The position numbers and the translations under genes were made by a program. This document shows positions 35,045-45,067 of a stretch of DNA of 64,000 bases, piece after piece (within the stretch, counting starts at the first letter, position 1; each line of letters opens with the position of its first letter). The notes under the pieces are model-generated. The model saw nothing but the letters and a program-made list of their open reading frames with translations, searched no databases and was not told the DNA's origin. The DNA comes from Sulfitobacter brevis (GTDB taxonomy: Bacteria; Pseudomonadota; Alphaproteobacteria; Rhodobacterales; Rhodobacteraceae): assembly GCF_900112755.1 (NCBI RefSeq), contig NZ_FOMW01000013.1:1-64000 (forward strand), read 5' to 3'.

Positions 35045-36295
35045 ATGCGTCTATTCTCTATTCTGGCGGCGGTGCTCGTGACGGTCGTGCTTGGCATGTC
35101 CATTCTGGCACGCCCGCAGCTAAAGGCGCTTTTAGGTCTGTCATCCCCCGTCCCTGCTGCGGAACAAAGCGTCGGCAACACTGCTAGCGCAGCGAATGAC
35201 GCTGGTGCCACGCCGGAAACGCTCGTTAAAGTCATGGTTGAACGGTTCACAGCCCAGCAGATAGACAGCGCGGTAATCGTGCGCGGCCAGACCGCCGCAA
35301 CGCGGCAGGTCGATATGCGCTCGGAAACCTCCGCCGTTGTTCAATCAGAGCCATTGCGCAAAGGCACTATCATCGCAGCCGGAGACCCCTTGTGTGTGCT
35401 CGATCCCGGCATCCGCAGCGCCGCCCAAGACGAAGCCCGTGCGCGGCTGAGCGAAGCGGAATCGCGCGTACCCGAAGCGCAGGCCCGCGTCGAAGAGGCC
35501 AGCGCCGCCTTGGATGAAGCGCTGATCAACCAAAAAGCTGCCGCACGTCTGATACAAGACGGTTTCGCCACCCAAACCCGCGTCGCCGCCACCGATGCCG
35601 CCGTCGCCGCTGCCAAAGCGGGCGTCTCCTCGGCCACGGCAGGGCTGAACGCGGCGCGCTCAGGCATTCAGGCCGCAACCGCGTCGGTCGCCAGCGCTGA
35701 AAAAGAGATCGAACGTCTGACCATCAAAGCGCCCTTTGACGGGATCTTGGAGGTCGATACCGCCGAACTGGGCAGTTTGCTGCAACCGGGCGCGCTTTGC
35801 GCCACTATCTTGCAACTGGACCCGATCAAGCTGGTCGGCTTTGTGCCGGAAACCGAAGTAAACCGTGTCAGTCTGGGCGCGATGGCCGGTGCCCGTCTGG
35901 CAACTGCTGGGGAAAATCTGCACGGCAAAGTGTCGTTCATCTCCAACGCGGCCGATCCCGCCACCCGTACCTTTCGCGTCGAGATCGAGATCCCCAACCC
36001 TGACCGCGCCATCCGAGACGGGCAGACCGTTGAAATCGCGATCTCTTCCGCAGGGGTGAAGGCACACTTGATCCCCCAATCAGCGCTGACATTGAACGAC
36101 GAGGGCAACCTCGGCGCGCGGCTGGTCGACGACGCCTCGGTGGTTGTCTTCGCGCCGGTGCAGGTGATGCGCGACACTGCCGAAGGGGTCTGGGTCACCG
36201 GTCTGCCAGAAACGGCGAATGTGATCGTGTTGGGCCATGAATACGTCACCGCAGGTGTGACCGTGGCCCCGACATGGCGGGAGCTGAGCCAGTGA
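35045..36295 (+). CDS. RND efflux periplasmic adaptor (MFP)
   Basis: The 416-residue adaptor has an N-terminal membrane anchor (about 4-22), a lipoyl-type domain in two halves, an Ala-rich coiled-coil hairpin (about 120-215, with EARARLSEAESRVPEAQARV), and the KAPFDGILEVDTAELGSLL and beta-barrel segments. It links the inner-membrane pump to an outer-membrane channel. The stop codon overlaps the GTG start of the pump gene. No TolC-like gene is present here, so the channel must be encoded elsewhere. Confidence 0.9.
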   Translation: MRLFSILAAVLVTVVLGMSILARPQLKALLGLSSPVPAAEQSVGNTASAANDAGATPETLVKVMVERFTAQQIDSAVIVRGQTAATRQVDMRSETSAVVQSEPLRKGTIIAAGDPLCVLDPGIRSAAQDEARARLSEAESRVPEAQARVEEASAALDEALINQKAAARLIQDGFATQTRVAATDAAVAAAKAGVSSATAGLNAARSGIQAATASVASAEKEIERLTIKAPFDGILEVDTAELGSLLQPGALCATILQLDPIKLVGFVPETEVNRVSLGAMAGARLATAGENLHGKVSFISNAADPATRTFRVEIEIPNPDRAIRDGQTVEIAISSAGVKAHLIPQSALTLNDEGNLGARLVDDASVVVFAPVQVMRDTAEGVWVTGLPETANVIVLGHEYVTAGVTVAPTWRELSQ

Positions 36296-39200
36296 GCGGC
36301 ATCGTCACATGGGCCGCCTCGCGGGCGCGGATGGTCATGGCCTTTATCCTGCTGAGCCTCGTGGTCGGCGGCTATGCCTATTCCACCTTACCCAAAGAGG
36401 GCGAGCCCGATATCGAAATCCCCGCGCTATTTGTCTCGGTCCCGTTTCCGGGCATTTCCGCGGCTGATAGCGAAACCCTGCTGGTTAAACCGATGGAGAC
36501 CGAGCTTTCGGACCTTGACGGGCTGAAAACCATGTCGGCAACGGCAGCGGAAAATTACGCCGGTGTGGCGCTAGAGTTCGAATTTGGCTGGGACAAGACC
36601 AAGATCATGGCCGATGTGCGCGACGCCATGTCGACGGCAGAAGCGAAATTCCCCGCCGGCGCGGAGAAATACAGCATCAAGGAGATTAACTTCTCCGAAT
36701 TTCCGATCATCATTGTGAACCTTACCGGCCCCGTGCCGGAGCGCACGATGGCGCGGGTGGCCCGTGATCTGCAAGACGACCTTGAAGGTCTCGATGCGGT
36801 GCTGGAGGCCGGGCTTGCTGGCGACCGCGACGAGATGGTCGAGGTGCTGATCGACCCGCTGCGGCTGGAGGCCTATAACGTCACAGCGGGCGAACTGATC
36901 AACACGGTGCAAAACAACAACCTGCTGATCGCGGCAGGCGAGGTCGAAACCGCGCAAGGCACCTTTGCGGTAAAAATCCCTTCCTCGTTTTCCGAGCCGC
37001 GCGATGTGTACAACCTGCCGGTCAAAACCAATGGCGACCGCGTGGTAACGCTCGGTGATCTGGCTGAAATCAATCTGACTTTCGAAGACCGCCTTGGCAC
37101 CGCGCGGTTTAACGGCGAAAAAACGCTGGCGCTACAGGTGGTTAAACGCAAAGGGTATAACCTGATCGACACCGCCTCCTTAGTAAAGCAGATCGTGGCC
37201 GAACGCTCCGCCGAATGGCCCGAAGGTCTGCGCGCCGCTGTCACTGTGGGCACCTCGAACGACCAAAGCCGGATCGTTGACAGTATGGTGCAACAGTTGC
37301 TCGGCTCGGTCTTTACCGCCGTGGCACTGGTGATGATTGTGGTGCTGGCCGCCCTTGGCATCCGCGCCGCCTTGCTGGTCGGTTTCGCGATCCCGACCTC
37401 ATTCCTGTTGTGCTTCGCCTTTCTGGCGCTGATGGGCATTTCGGTGTCCAACATTGTCATGTTCGGTCTTATTCTGGCTGTCGGTATGTTGGTTGACGGG
37501 GCGATTGTGGTGGTGGAATACGCCGATGCCCGCCAGCAAGAAGGCGTGGGCCCGATGCACGCCTATGTCGAAGCAGCGCAGCGCATGTTCTGGCCGATCA
37601 TCTCTTCCACCGCGACCACACTCTGCGCCTTTTTACCAATGCTGTTCTGGCCCGGCGTGCCGGGGCAGTTCATGGGCATGCTGCCCGTCACGCTGATCTT
37701 CGTGCTCTCGGCCTCGCTGGTCGTGGCGCTGGTTTATCTGCCTGTGATGGGTGGCGTGACCGGACGTCTGGAGCGTTGGATGGCCGACAAGATGCACGCC
37801 ATTGCGGGGCTGCGCTGGTACCTGCATCTGGCGCTGTTTCCGCTGGCCTTTGCTATGGCGCTGCCGATGCTCTCCCTGATGGCCCCGCCTGCGCCGGGGG
37901 CCTCAGGTGCTCTCTTTGGCTGGATGGGCGCGCGTTTCGCCGCGATGGACAGCAGCCAGACCCTCTCGGTAGTGGCGACTTTCGCGACAGTCTTTGGCCT
38001 TGTGGTTTTGGGTGCCTTGGCGCTCGCGCTGGCGCTTGCTGGCGCGATGCTGGCCCTGCTGTCGGTCTTTTCGCTGGCCACCCGTGTTGGTCGCGGTGGC
38101 CGCTGGCTGACCTCGAAGCTCTTCCGCCGCGCACCGGACCGCATCCATGCCGGATACCGCCGCAACGGCTTTGGTCGCGCAATCGGCTTCATCGCGGGCA
38201 ACCCGGTGATGCCTTTGGTGGTAATCGGCGTGGTTTTCGTTTTCGTCGGCACTACGATGACTTATTTTGGCAACAATTCCAAAGGCGTGGAGTTCTTTGT
38301 TGAGTCCGAGCCGGAACAGGCGATCGTCTATGTTCTGGCGCGCGGCAACCTCAGCCTCGACGAAAAAGACACCCTCTTGCAGCAAGCCGAACAGATTGTG
38401 CTGTCCCATCCCGGTGTTCAAACAGCGTTCTCGTTTGCAGGCGAAGGCGGGCTCGACAGCAACACCGGCGGCGCGCAGACGCCAAAGGATTCCATCGGCC
38501 AGATCCAGCTAGAGACCATCCCTTGGGAGGATCGCCCCAATCTGTCGAAACTCTTGTTTACCGTCCCCTTCCTCGGCATTGATATCACCCGCGAAACCCA
38601 AGATCCGGCCTTTGATGGCAACGTCATCATCGCCGAACTCACCGAGGCGCTGGAACAAATTCCCGGCATCCGCATCGAAGTGCTGGCCGCCGCAATGGGT
38701 CCTGCCTCCGCCAAGCCCGTGCACCTGCGCCTGAAATCCGACAGTTTCCCCGATCTGGTCGCCGCCACCGCGCAGGCCCGCGCGAAGTTTGAGGCGACCC
38801 CAGGCCTGACCCTCATCGAAGACACCCGCCCCCTGCCCGGTATCGATTGGCAGATCGACGTGGATGTCGCCCAGGCAGGCCGCTACGGCGCTGATGTGCT
38901 GACCGTGGGCGCCATGGTGCAGCTGGTCACCCGTGGCCTTTTGCTTGATACCATGCGCGTCGACAGTTCGGACGAAGAGATCGAAATCCGCGTTCGCTTG
39001 CCCGAGCAGGACCGCGTGCTCTCGACCCTCGATACCCTCAAAGTTCGCACCGCTGACGGCTTGATCCCGCTGTCAAATTTCATCACCCGCACCCCCGTCC
39101 CAAAACTGGCAGAGATCAACCGCGTCGATCAAAAACGCTTTCTCGATATCCGTGCCGGAGTAGCGCCTAATTTGGTCAAGCTGGTGCGCGGCGACGAAGG

Positions 39201-40191
39201 TGCGGCGGAAACACTCGCCACCCTGCGCCCCGCAGCCGAGGACGCCGACCTGACCGCACGCGACGGCACAGGCTACCGCGTGATTGACCGCACCGCTGAA
39301 GCCTCTGGCACCGATCTGCAAGCCGCCCTGCGCGATGGCACCCTGCGCATGGTCCCTGTCACCGCCAACGAGCGGATCGCCGAGCTGACGACATGGCTCG
39401 AAACCGCGCCGCTACCTCTGGGTACAACTTTTGGATGGACTGGCGATCAGGAAGATCAGGCCGAAAGCCAAGCCTTCCTGTCATCGGCCTTTACCGCCGC
39501 ACTGGGGCTGATGTTCATCATCCTGCTGGCGCAGTTCAACTCGTTCTACAACGCCACGCTGGTCTTGCTGGCTGTAGTGCTCTCCACCACGGGTGTCCTA
39601 ATCGGCATGCTGGTGATGGATCAAACCTTCTCCATCATCATGACCGGCACTGGCATCGTCGCGCTTGCAGGGATCGTGGTAAACAACAACATCATTCTGA
39701 TAGATACCTATCAGGAATATGAACGTTACATGCCGCGGATCGAGGCAATCATCCGCACCGCCCAAGCCCGCATCCGCCCTGTGCTGCTCACCACCATCAC
39801 TACGATGGCAGGGCTAGCACCGATGATGTTCGGCCTGAGTGTGAATTTCGCCGATGGCGGCTATACCATCGACAGCCCGACAGCGCTGTGGTGGAAGCAA
39901 CTGGCCACTGCGGTGGTCTTTGGCCTCGGTATTGCCACTGTGCTCACGCTGGTCGTGACCCCGTCCATGCTCGCCATCCGCGTCTGGGCCACCACCTATA
40001 TCCGCTGGGTCGCGCGGCTGTTGGCTAAATTGTCTCTGGGCCGTGCCAGCAGCGCCGCCCGCGACTGGGCGCTGATGCGCGACGCCCGCCGCCGCACCAC
40101 AAACGAGATCATCTGGGACGATGGCACAGCGTCCCCGGCGACCCGCCACCTCCTCCCGCCGCATCGGGCAAAGTTGAAGGCCGCCGAGTAG
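36292..40191 (+). CDS. RND-family efflux permease, extra membrane insert
   Basis: The 1299-residue pump is of the AcrB/MexF superfamily (ACR_tran). It starts with a helix at ARMVMAFILLSLVVGGYAY, has two large periplasmic loops, and the proton-relay helix with GLILAVGMLVDGAIVVVEYADA. It is longer than AcrB (about 1050). About 130 residues (505-635) between TM6 and TM7 hold at least two extra hydrophobic segments (WYLHLALFPLAFAMALPML and the run starting TLSVVATFATVFGLVVLGAL). The GTG at 36292 overlaps the adaptor stop and has ggga upstream; an ATG at 36274 would add six residues. Substrates are unknown. Confidence 0.9.
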   Translation: MSGIVTWAASRARMVMAFILLSLVVGGYAYSTLPKEGEPDIEIPALFVSVPFPGISAADSETLLVKPMETELSDLDGLKTMSATAAENYAGVALEFEFGWDKTKIMADVRDAMSTAEAKFPAGAEKYSIKEINFSEFPIIIVNLTGPVPERTMARVARDLQDDLEGLDAVLEAGLAGDRDEMVEVLIDPLRLEAYNVTAGELINTVQNNNLLIAAGEVETAQGTFAVKIPSSFSEPRDVYNLPVKTNGDRVVTLGDLAEINLTFEDRLGTARFNGEKTLALQVVKRKGYNLIDTASLVKQIVAERSAEWPEGLRAAVTVGTSNDQSRIVDSMVQQLLGSVFTAVALVMIVVLAALGIRAALLVGFAIPTSFLLCFAFLALMGISVSNIVMFGLILAVGMLVDGAIVVVEYADARQQEGVGPMHAYVEAAQRMFWPIISSTATTLCAFLPMLFWPGVPGQFMGMLPVTLIFVLSASLVVALVYLPVMGGVTGRLERWMADKMHAIAGLRWYLHLALFPLAFAMALPMLSLMAPPAPGASGALFGWMGARFAAMDSSQTLSVVATFATVFGLVVLGALALALALAGAMLALLSVFSLATRVGRGGRWLTSKLFRRAPDRIHAGYRRNGFGRAIGFIAGNPVMPLVVIGVVFVFVGTTMTYFGNNSKGVEFFVESEPEQAIVYVLARGNLSLDEKDTLLQQAEQIVLSHPGVQTAFSFAGEGGLDSNTGGAQTPKDSIGQIQLETIPWEDRPNLSKLLFTVPFLGIDITRETQDPAFDGNVIIAELTEALEQIPGIRIEVLAAAMGPASAKPVHLRLKSDSFPDLVAATAQARAKFEATPGLTLIEDTRPLPGIDWQIDVDVAQAGRYGADVLTVGAMVQLVTRGLLLDTMRVDSSDEEIEIRVRLPEQDRVLSTLDTLKVRTADGLIPLSNFITRTPVPKLAEINRVDQKRFLDIRAGVAPNLVKLVRGDEGAAETLATLRPAAEDADLTARDGTGYRVIDRTAEASGTDLQAALRDGTLRMVPVTANERIAELTTWLETAPLPLGTTFGWTGDQEDQAESQAFLSSAFTAALGLMFIILLAQFNSFYNATLVLLAVVLSTTGVLIGMLVMDQTFSIIMTGTGIVALAGIVVNNNIILIDTYQEYERYMPRIEAIIRTAQARIRPVLLTTITTMAGLAPMMFGLSVNFADGGYTIDSPTALWWKQLATAVVFGLGIATVLTLVVTPSMLAIRVWATTYIRWVARLLAKLSLGRASSAARDWALMRDARRRTTNEIIWDDGTASPATRHLLPPHRAKLKAAE

Positions 40192-40297
40192 GATTGCTCA
40201 AGCAGATGTGACCGTTTCCGCCGCATAGCCCCCTCGCCCCAACGCCGCATCGCTCTAGCTAAGGTTGATACTCTCAACTGAACTAGGAGCGATACTC

Positions 40298-40753
40298 ATG
40301 ATCCGCCAAACCCTGCTTGCCGCAACAGCCGTTGCCGCTCTGGCCCTCCCGGCAACTGCCGCTGAACTGATCCACAAGACCAGCCCGCATTCGGTGCCCG
40401 AAACCATTGACCGTCTCACCGCTGCGGTTGAAGCCGCAGGCGCCACAGTCTTTGCCCGCGTCGATCACGCCGAAGGGGCCACGAAGGCCGATATGGAATT
40501 GCGCCCTACTGAGCTTTTGATCTTCGGCAACCCCAAGCTTGGCACGCCGCCGATGCAAGATGCCCAAACCGCTGGCCTTGACCTGCCAATGCGGGTGCTG
40601 GCCTATGCCGATGCTGAAGGTGTGGTGCATGTCACCTATCATGACCCTGCAACGTTGGCCGAGACCCACGGATTGCCATCTGACGCGCCCTACCTCGAGA
40701 AAATCACCGGTGCGCTCGACAAGCTCACCAGCAAAGCAATCGCCGAAGACTAA
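40298..40753 (+). CDS. Exported DUF302 protein
   Basis: The 151-residue protein has a signal peptide (MIRQTLLAATAVAALALPATAA) and a DUF302 domain (PF03625) with the family's HKTSPHSVPETIDRLTAAVE start, FARVDHAEGA, ELLIFGNPKLGTPPMQ and PMRVLAYADAEG. The fold is a small alpha-beta sandwich; function is not established. The ATG at 40298 has taggagc ten bases upstream. It is convergent with the Atm1-type ABC gene. Confidence 0.88.
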   Translation: MIRQTLLAATAVAALALPATAAELIHKTSPHSVPETIDRLTAAVEAAGATVFARVDHAEGATKADMELRPTELLIFGNPKLGTPPMQDAQTAGLDLPMRVLAYADAEGVVHVTYHDPATLAETHGLPSDAPYLEKITGALDKLTSKAIAED

Positions 40754-40770
40754 CCTACTTCTCTTTGACT

Positions 40771-40823
40771 AAAAATAATCTGGGGGAGGCTGGAGGCAAA
40801 GCCCACCGTCTTAGCCTCCCCCA
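40771..40823 (-). terminator. Terminator of the Atm1-type ABC gene
   Basis: An 11-base perfect stem, tgggggaggct (40781-40791) with agcctccccca (40813-40823), has a T-rich tail (attattttta) on the minus strand. The loop is about 21 bases, so it is long for a classical terminator. Confidence 0.65.
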
Positions 40824-40830
40824 ACAGAAA

Positions 40831-42690
40831 TCAGTCGTCCGTATCTTCCGCCTGCTGACGCAACCACAACTGGGCATAGCGCCCACCCGCGGCCAACAGG
40901 ACATCATGGCTGCCCTGCTCGACAATTTCGCCCTTCTCTAGCACCACGATCCGGTCGGCGTCCGCGACAGTGCTCAGACGGTGCGCGATTGTCAGAACGG
41001 TCCGTCCCTGTCCGGCGCGGCGCAATGCATCCTGAATTTCATGCTCGGTCTCGGAATCCAGCGCACTGGTTGCCTCATCCAGCAACAGGATCGGCGGATT
41101 TTTCAGCAAGGTGCGGGCGATTCCGACGCGTTGCTTTTCACCGCCTGATAGCTTCAAGCCGCGCTCGCCCACTGCCGTGTCATAGCCCTGCGGCAGGCTC
41201 GTGATGAAATCATGGATCTGCGCGTCACGCGCCGCTGCTTCAACTTCGGCTTGGGTGGCCCCGTCCCGCCCGTAGGCGATGTTATAGCCGATGGTATCAT
41301 TAAACAGCACCGTATCTTGCGGCACCACGCCGATGGATTTGTGCAAGCTCAACTGCGTGACATCGCGGATATCCTGCCCGTCGATCTTCAAAGCACCGCC
41401 CGCCACATCGTAAAACCGGAACAACAGCCGCCCGATGGTCGATTTACCCGATCCGGTCGAGCCGACAATCGCGACGGTTTCCCCCGGTAACGCCTCAAGG
41501 CTGATCCCTTTAAGGATCGTGCGGTCAGTGTCATAGCCAAAGGTCACGTTTTCCAGCGATACCCGCCCGCCGGTGACCTTCAAGTCAGGCGCATCCGGTT
41601 TATCGGTAATCTCGGCCGGTTGTTCGAGAAGCCCGAACATTTGCCCCATATCCACCAAAGCCTGCCGGATTTCGCGGTAGACCGTACCGAGAAAATTCAG
41701 GGGCACGGTAATCTGGATCATATAGGCGTTCACCATGACAAAATCACCGACCGTGAGGTTGCCGTTCTGCACGCCGATAGCCGCCATCACCATCACGCCG
41801 ATCAAGCCTGCCGTGATGATCAAAGCTTGACCGAAGTTCAGGAATGCCAGCGAATAGTTGGTCTTGATTGCAGCCTCTTCGTAGCCTGCCATGGCCACAT
41901 CATACCGCGCCGCCTCGCGCGCCTCGGCCCCGAAATACTTGACTGTTTCATAGTTCAGCAGACTGTCGATCGCCTTTTGATTGGCATCGGTGTCCTGGTC
42001 GTTCATCTGACGGCGCAGCCGTACCCGCCATTCGGTCACCGCGAAGGTAAACCAGACATAAAGCCCGATGGTGATCGCGACGACCACCAGATACCAGACA
42101 TCGAACAGCACGGTCAGGATGATCCCGACCAGCAAAAGCTCGAGGATCAGCGGCCCAATCGAGAACAACAAGAAGCGCAGAAGGAAATCGACACCCTTGA
42201 CTCCGCGCTCGATAATCCGGCTCAGCCCGCCGGTCTTGCGGGTGATGTGATACCGCATCGAAAGCCGGTGAATGTGGTTGAAGGTCTCCAGCGCCAGCAT
42301 CCGCAACGCCCGCTGCCCGACCCGCGCGAAAACCGCATCGCGCAACTGTTGAAACCCGTTGCCCATCAGCCGCGCCATGCCGTAAGCGACGGTCAAACCT
42401 ACCGCCCCCAGCGCCAGCATCGGCACGCCCTCGCCCGACAGCATATCGACAGCGCCTTTATACAGCACTGGCGTGGCCACGGTGATCAGCTTGGACACCA
42501 GCAAGGCGATCATCGCCCAGACCACCCGTTTTTTCACCCATGGCATGTCAGCGGGCCAGAGATAGGGCGCCACCTTGCGCAACACTGTCAGGCCCGACTG
42601 GCGCTCGGCTGCATCGGCAAGCTCTTCGTCTGTCAGGATTTTGGGCACTTTGTTGGGGGTCGCGGCGGCAGGAGAAGTATCAGCGGGCAT
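40831..42690 (-). CDS. ABC exporter of the Atm1/ABCB7 type
   Basis: The 619-residue half-transporter has a six-helix membrane domain followed by an ATPase with Walker A GSTGSGKSTIGR, the signature KLSGGEKQRVGIA and Walker B ILLLDEATSALD. The membrane region has the Atm1 hallmarks LRFLLFSIGPLILELLLVG and NYETVKYFGAEARE. Bacterial Atm1 exports glutathione-linked metal conjugates or persulfides and supports heavy-metal tolerance. It functions as a homodimer in the inner membrane. Confidence 0.9.
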   Translation of the reverse strand: MPADTSPAAATPNKVPKILTDEELADAAERQSGLTVLRKVAPYLWPADMPWVKKRVVWAMIALLVSKLITVATPVLYKGAVDMLSGEGVPMLALGAVGLTVAYGMARLMGNGFQQLRDAVFARVGQRALRMLALETFNHIHRLSMRYHITRKTGGLSRIIERGVKGVDFLLRFLLFSIGPLILELLLVGIILTVLFDVWYLVVVAITIGLYVWFTFAVTEWRVRLRRQMNDQDTDANQKAIDSLLNYETVKYFGAEAREAARYDVAMAGYEEAAIKTNYSLAFLNFGQALIITAGLIGVMVMAAIGVQNGNLTVGDFVMVNAYMIQITVPLNFLGTVYREIRQALVDMGQMFGLLEQPAEITDKPDAPDLKVTGGRVSLENVTFGYDTDRTILKGISLEALPGETVAIVGSTGSGKSTIGRLLFRFYDVAGGALKIDGQDIRDVTQLSLHKSIGVVPQDTVLFNDTIGYNIAYGRDGATQAEVEAAARDAQIHDFITSLPQGYDTAVGERGLKLSGGEKQRVGIARTLLKNPPILLLDEATSALDSETEHEIQDALRRAGQGRTVLTIAHRLSTVADADRIVVLEKGEIVEQGSHDVLLAAGGRYAQLWLRQQAEDTDD

Positions 42691-42784
42691 AAAAAGTCCA
42701 TTCCGGTTTTGCCACTACATAAGGGCTGCCCGAACGACTTGCCACCAAAACCCCGCGCCGCGGCTCCCCCAGCGGCAATTACCG

Positions 42785-44359
42785 TTATTTCGGCAGGTCG
42801 AAAACCTGCCCGGGGTAGATTAGATCGGGATTGCGGATCTCGCTTTGGTTGGCTTTAAAAACCCGTACATAAAGCATCCCGTCGCCGTAACGGTCCCGCG
42901 CAATCGCCCACAGCGTATGGCCTTTTTGCACGGTGATGGATTTGACCGCGCCGTCCTGACCCGCTGCTGCAGCAGCAAGGACTTCGGGGGACTCCCGCTT
43001 GAAGGGCGTCTCCACGCGACTGCTGACCGAGCCATCGGCGCTGACCTCGTCGACGCGCAGCGTATAGATCCCTTCATCCACCTCCGGCAAATCGCCCCGC
43101 CAGCGCCCCGCTTCATCGACAGGCAGGCTGACGACGGCGTTATTATTGAGGTATATGCGGATCGAGCTTGTGGCAGGCTGCGCGCGTCCGGCCAATTGGA
43201 CCTCGCCCGCGTCGGAATAGCTGATCGTATCCAGTGCTACGCTCGACATCACCTCCGGTTTTGGCACGTTCAACAGCTCGACCCCCTCAGGGGTGGACTT
43301 GAGCACGGCGACTTCGGTTGATGCGGTTTCGACCGCGTCGGACGCGGCGGCGGATGCTGTATCCGGCTCGGAGGCTGAGTTTCCCTCCGCCGTTTCGGGA
43401 TTCTCTGTCTCTGCGGGTGCTCCAGTCTCTGAGGAGTGCTCCGGTTCTGCGTCCTGCGCTGATGGCGTCTCGCCGCTCTGAACTGATGCGATTATTTCCG
43501 GTTGGGGCGCAGGTTGAGGCACCGCAGGATCAGCCGCACCCGCTGCCACAGTGGTGCTTGTCTCCGGCCCTTGGGCATCGGCGGTCGTCGCAGTTGAGAC
43601 AGCCCCCTGCGCAGCGGTCTCGGCCTTCTCGACAACCTTCAACACGGCCTCGGCGACGGCCTGATCGACCGTCATCTCGCCCGATGGCGAAGATGGCACA
43701 GGGTCCGTCGCGGCTTCGGCTACCGTGGCAGGTGCCTCGGTCGGGGCCAACACGATCTGATCCTCCGAGAGGATCTTGCTGTTGCCCAATGATTGCAAAA
43801 GCGACAGCACATGGCCCTGCCCGTCTGGTGGCACCATCGCAAGAGCCGCAAACTTGCCGCTCCCATCCGCCGAAGTAACAGCAATGTCCCGACCATCTTG
43901 CAGCACGGTCACCGTGGCCCCGGGTGAGGCACGGCCTGCGATGACGATCAACCCATCCTCTTCGCGCCGCACCTCGTCAAAAGCAGGGGCGATAGGCGCG
44001 GCGGCCGTGAGAGGCACGGCTTCGGTAGACCTGCTCTCGGGATCAGATGCCGCCTGCGCGTCCTCAGTCGGGACAGCCGTATCAACTTCTTGGGATTGAA
44101 CACTCGGCGTCGCTTCCTTGGGCTCCCCAATCGCAATTGGTCCCGCCTCCGGCGCAACGACAGGCCGCACAGCCGCACTGATCTCGGCCCCTGACGCAGG
44201 TACCGTGGTGCCACTATCGGGCGAAGTTTGCGCCGCAGTGGTCGGGGTGGATCCGCGCTGGTTCACATAAAGCAACGCCACGACAATGACAGCCGCAGCG
44301 AAACCGCCAGCCGCTAAGGCTCCTGCGGTCCCGGCTTTGCCAGACCAAATTTTGCTCAT
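42785..44359 (-). CDS. LysM-domain membrane-anchored protein
   Basis: The 524-residue protein has an N-terminal anchor (about 10-33, GALAAGGFAAAVIVVALLYV), a long Ala/Glu/Thr/Pro-rich low-complexity stretch (about 40-370) with an embedded immunoglobulin-like segment (PGATVTVLQDGRDIAV), a second similar segment (PATSSIRIYLNNNAVVSLPV), and a C-terminal LysM (VQKGHTLWAIARDRYGDG to YPGQVFDLP). LysM binds peptidoglycan. The type is common in Rhodobacteraceae; function is not known. It is divergent from the LOG gene. Confidence 0.82.
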   Translation of the reverse strand: MSKIWSGKAGTAGALAAGGFAAAVIVVALLYVNQRGSTPTTAAQTSPDSGTTVPASGAEISAAVRPVVAPEAGPIAIGEPKEATPSVQSQEVDTAVPTEDAQAASDPESRSTEAVPLTAAAPIAPAFDEVRREEDGLIVIAGRASPGATVTVLQDGRDIAVTSADGSGKFAALAMVPPDGQGHVLSLLQSLGNSKILSEDQIVLAPTEAPATVAEAATDPVPSSPSGEMTVDQAVAEAVLKVVEKAETAAQGAVSTATTADAQGPETSTTVAAGAADPAVPQPAPQPEIIASVQSGETPSAQDAEPEHSSETGAPAETENPETAEGNSASEPDTASAAASDAVETASTEVAVLKSTPEGVELLNVPKPEVMSSVALDTISYSDAGEVQLAGRAQPATSSIRIYLNNNAVVSLPVDEAGRWRGDLPEVDEGIYTLRVDEVSADGSVSSRVETPFKRESPEVLAAAAAGQDGAVKSITVQKGHTLWAIARDRYGDGMLYVRVFKANQSEIRNPDLIYPGQVFDLPK

Positions 44360-44466
44360 GCACGTCCATCCCTTGGTTGAGCCTTGCCAGCGCGCGGGCT
44401 AACAGGGGTCAAAAGCCGGTTTACCCTACCGCGTGCCGGCAATTCCACAACCCGAAGGATACTATT

Positions 44467-45024
44467 ATGATCGTCAAATCCGTCTGTGTGTATTGTGGGT
44501 CACGGCCCGGCGACGACGCGGCTTATGTTAAGGATGCGACGCTACTGGGCACCGGGCTTGCAAAGGGCGGCTACCGGCTAGTGTACGGCGCGGGCGACGT
44601 CGGGCTAATGGGAAGCGTCGCACGGGCCGCTCAAGCGGCAGAGGGCAATACATTCGGCGTGATCCCAAAGCATCTGGTGGATTGGGAAGTCGGCAAGACC
44701 GACCTGACCCGCTACATCATAACCGAAACCATGCACGAGCGCAAAAAAGTGATGTTCATGAACTGTGATGCCGTGGTGGTTTTACCCGGCGGCGCGGGTT
44801 CGCTTGATGAGTTGTTCGAAGTGTTGACATGGCGCCAGTTGGGCCTGCATGAAAAACCGGTATTTCTAGTAAATACAAATCATTACTGGGCGCCTTTAAT
44901 GACGTTGCTGGACCATATCGTTACTAAAGGTTTCGCGGATGAGAGCCTGCTAGGCTATCTGGAGCTTGTCCCCGATGCACAGGCAGCACTTGGAGCGCTA
45001 CAAAAGACGTTTCAGTCTGTCTAA
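44467..45024 (+). CDS. LOG-family protein (cytokinin-type nucleotide hydrolase)
   Basis: The 185-residue protein matches the LOG/TIGR00730 family with VCVYCGSRPG at the start, YRLVYGAGDVGLMG, and the catalytic PGGAGSLDELFEVLTW (usual PGGxGTxxE, here PGGAGSLDE) plus MHERKKVMF. LOG enzymes release free bases from nucleoside 5'-monophosphates. The Thr of the motif is replaced by Ser. The ATG at 44467 (MIVKSVCVYCG) has gaaggat upstream; an earlier in-frame start lacks a site. Confidence 0.88.
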   Translation: MIVKSVCVYCGSRPGDDAAYVKDATLLGTGLAKGGYRLVYGAGDVGLMGSVARAAQAAEGNTFGVIPKHLVDWEVGKTDLTRYIITETMHERKKVMFMNCDAVVVLPGGAGSLDELFEVLTWRQLGLHEKPVFLVNTNHYWAPLMTLLDHIVTKGFADESLLGYLELVPDAQAALGALQKTFQSV

Positions 45025-45032
45025 GATAGTAA

Positions 45033-45060
45033 TCCGGCGTGATTTATGGACCACGCCGGA
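45033..45060. terminator. Bidirectional hairpin between convergent genes
   Basis: A perfect nine-base stem, tccggcgtg (45033-45041) with cacgccgga (45052-45060), lies in the 43-base gap between the convergent LOG and host-attachment genes. No strong T-tract follows on either strand. Confidence 0.55.
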
Positions 45061-45067
45061 GGGAAAG

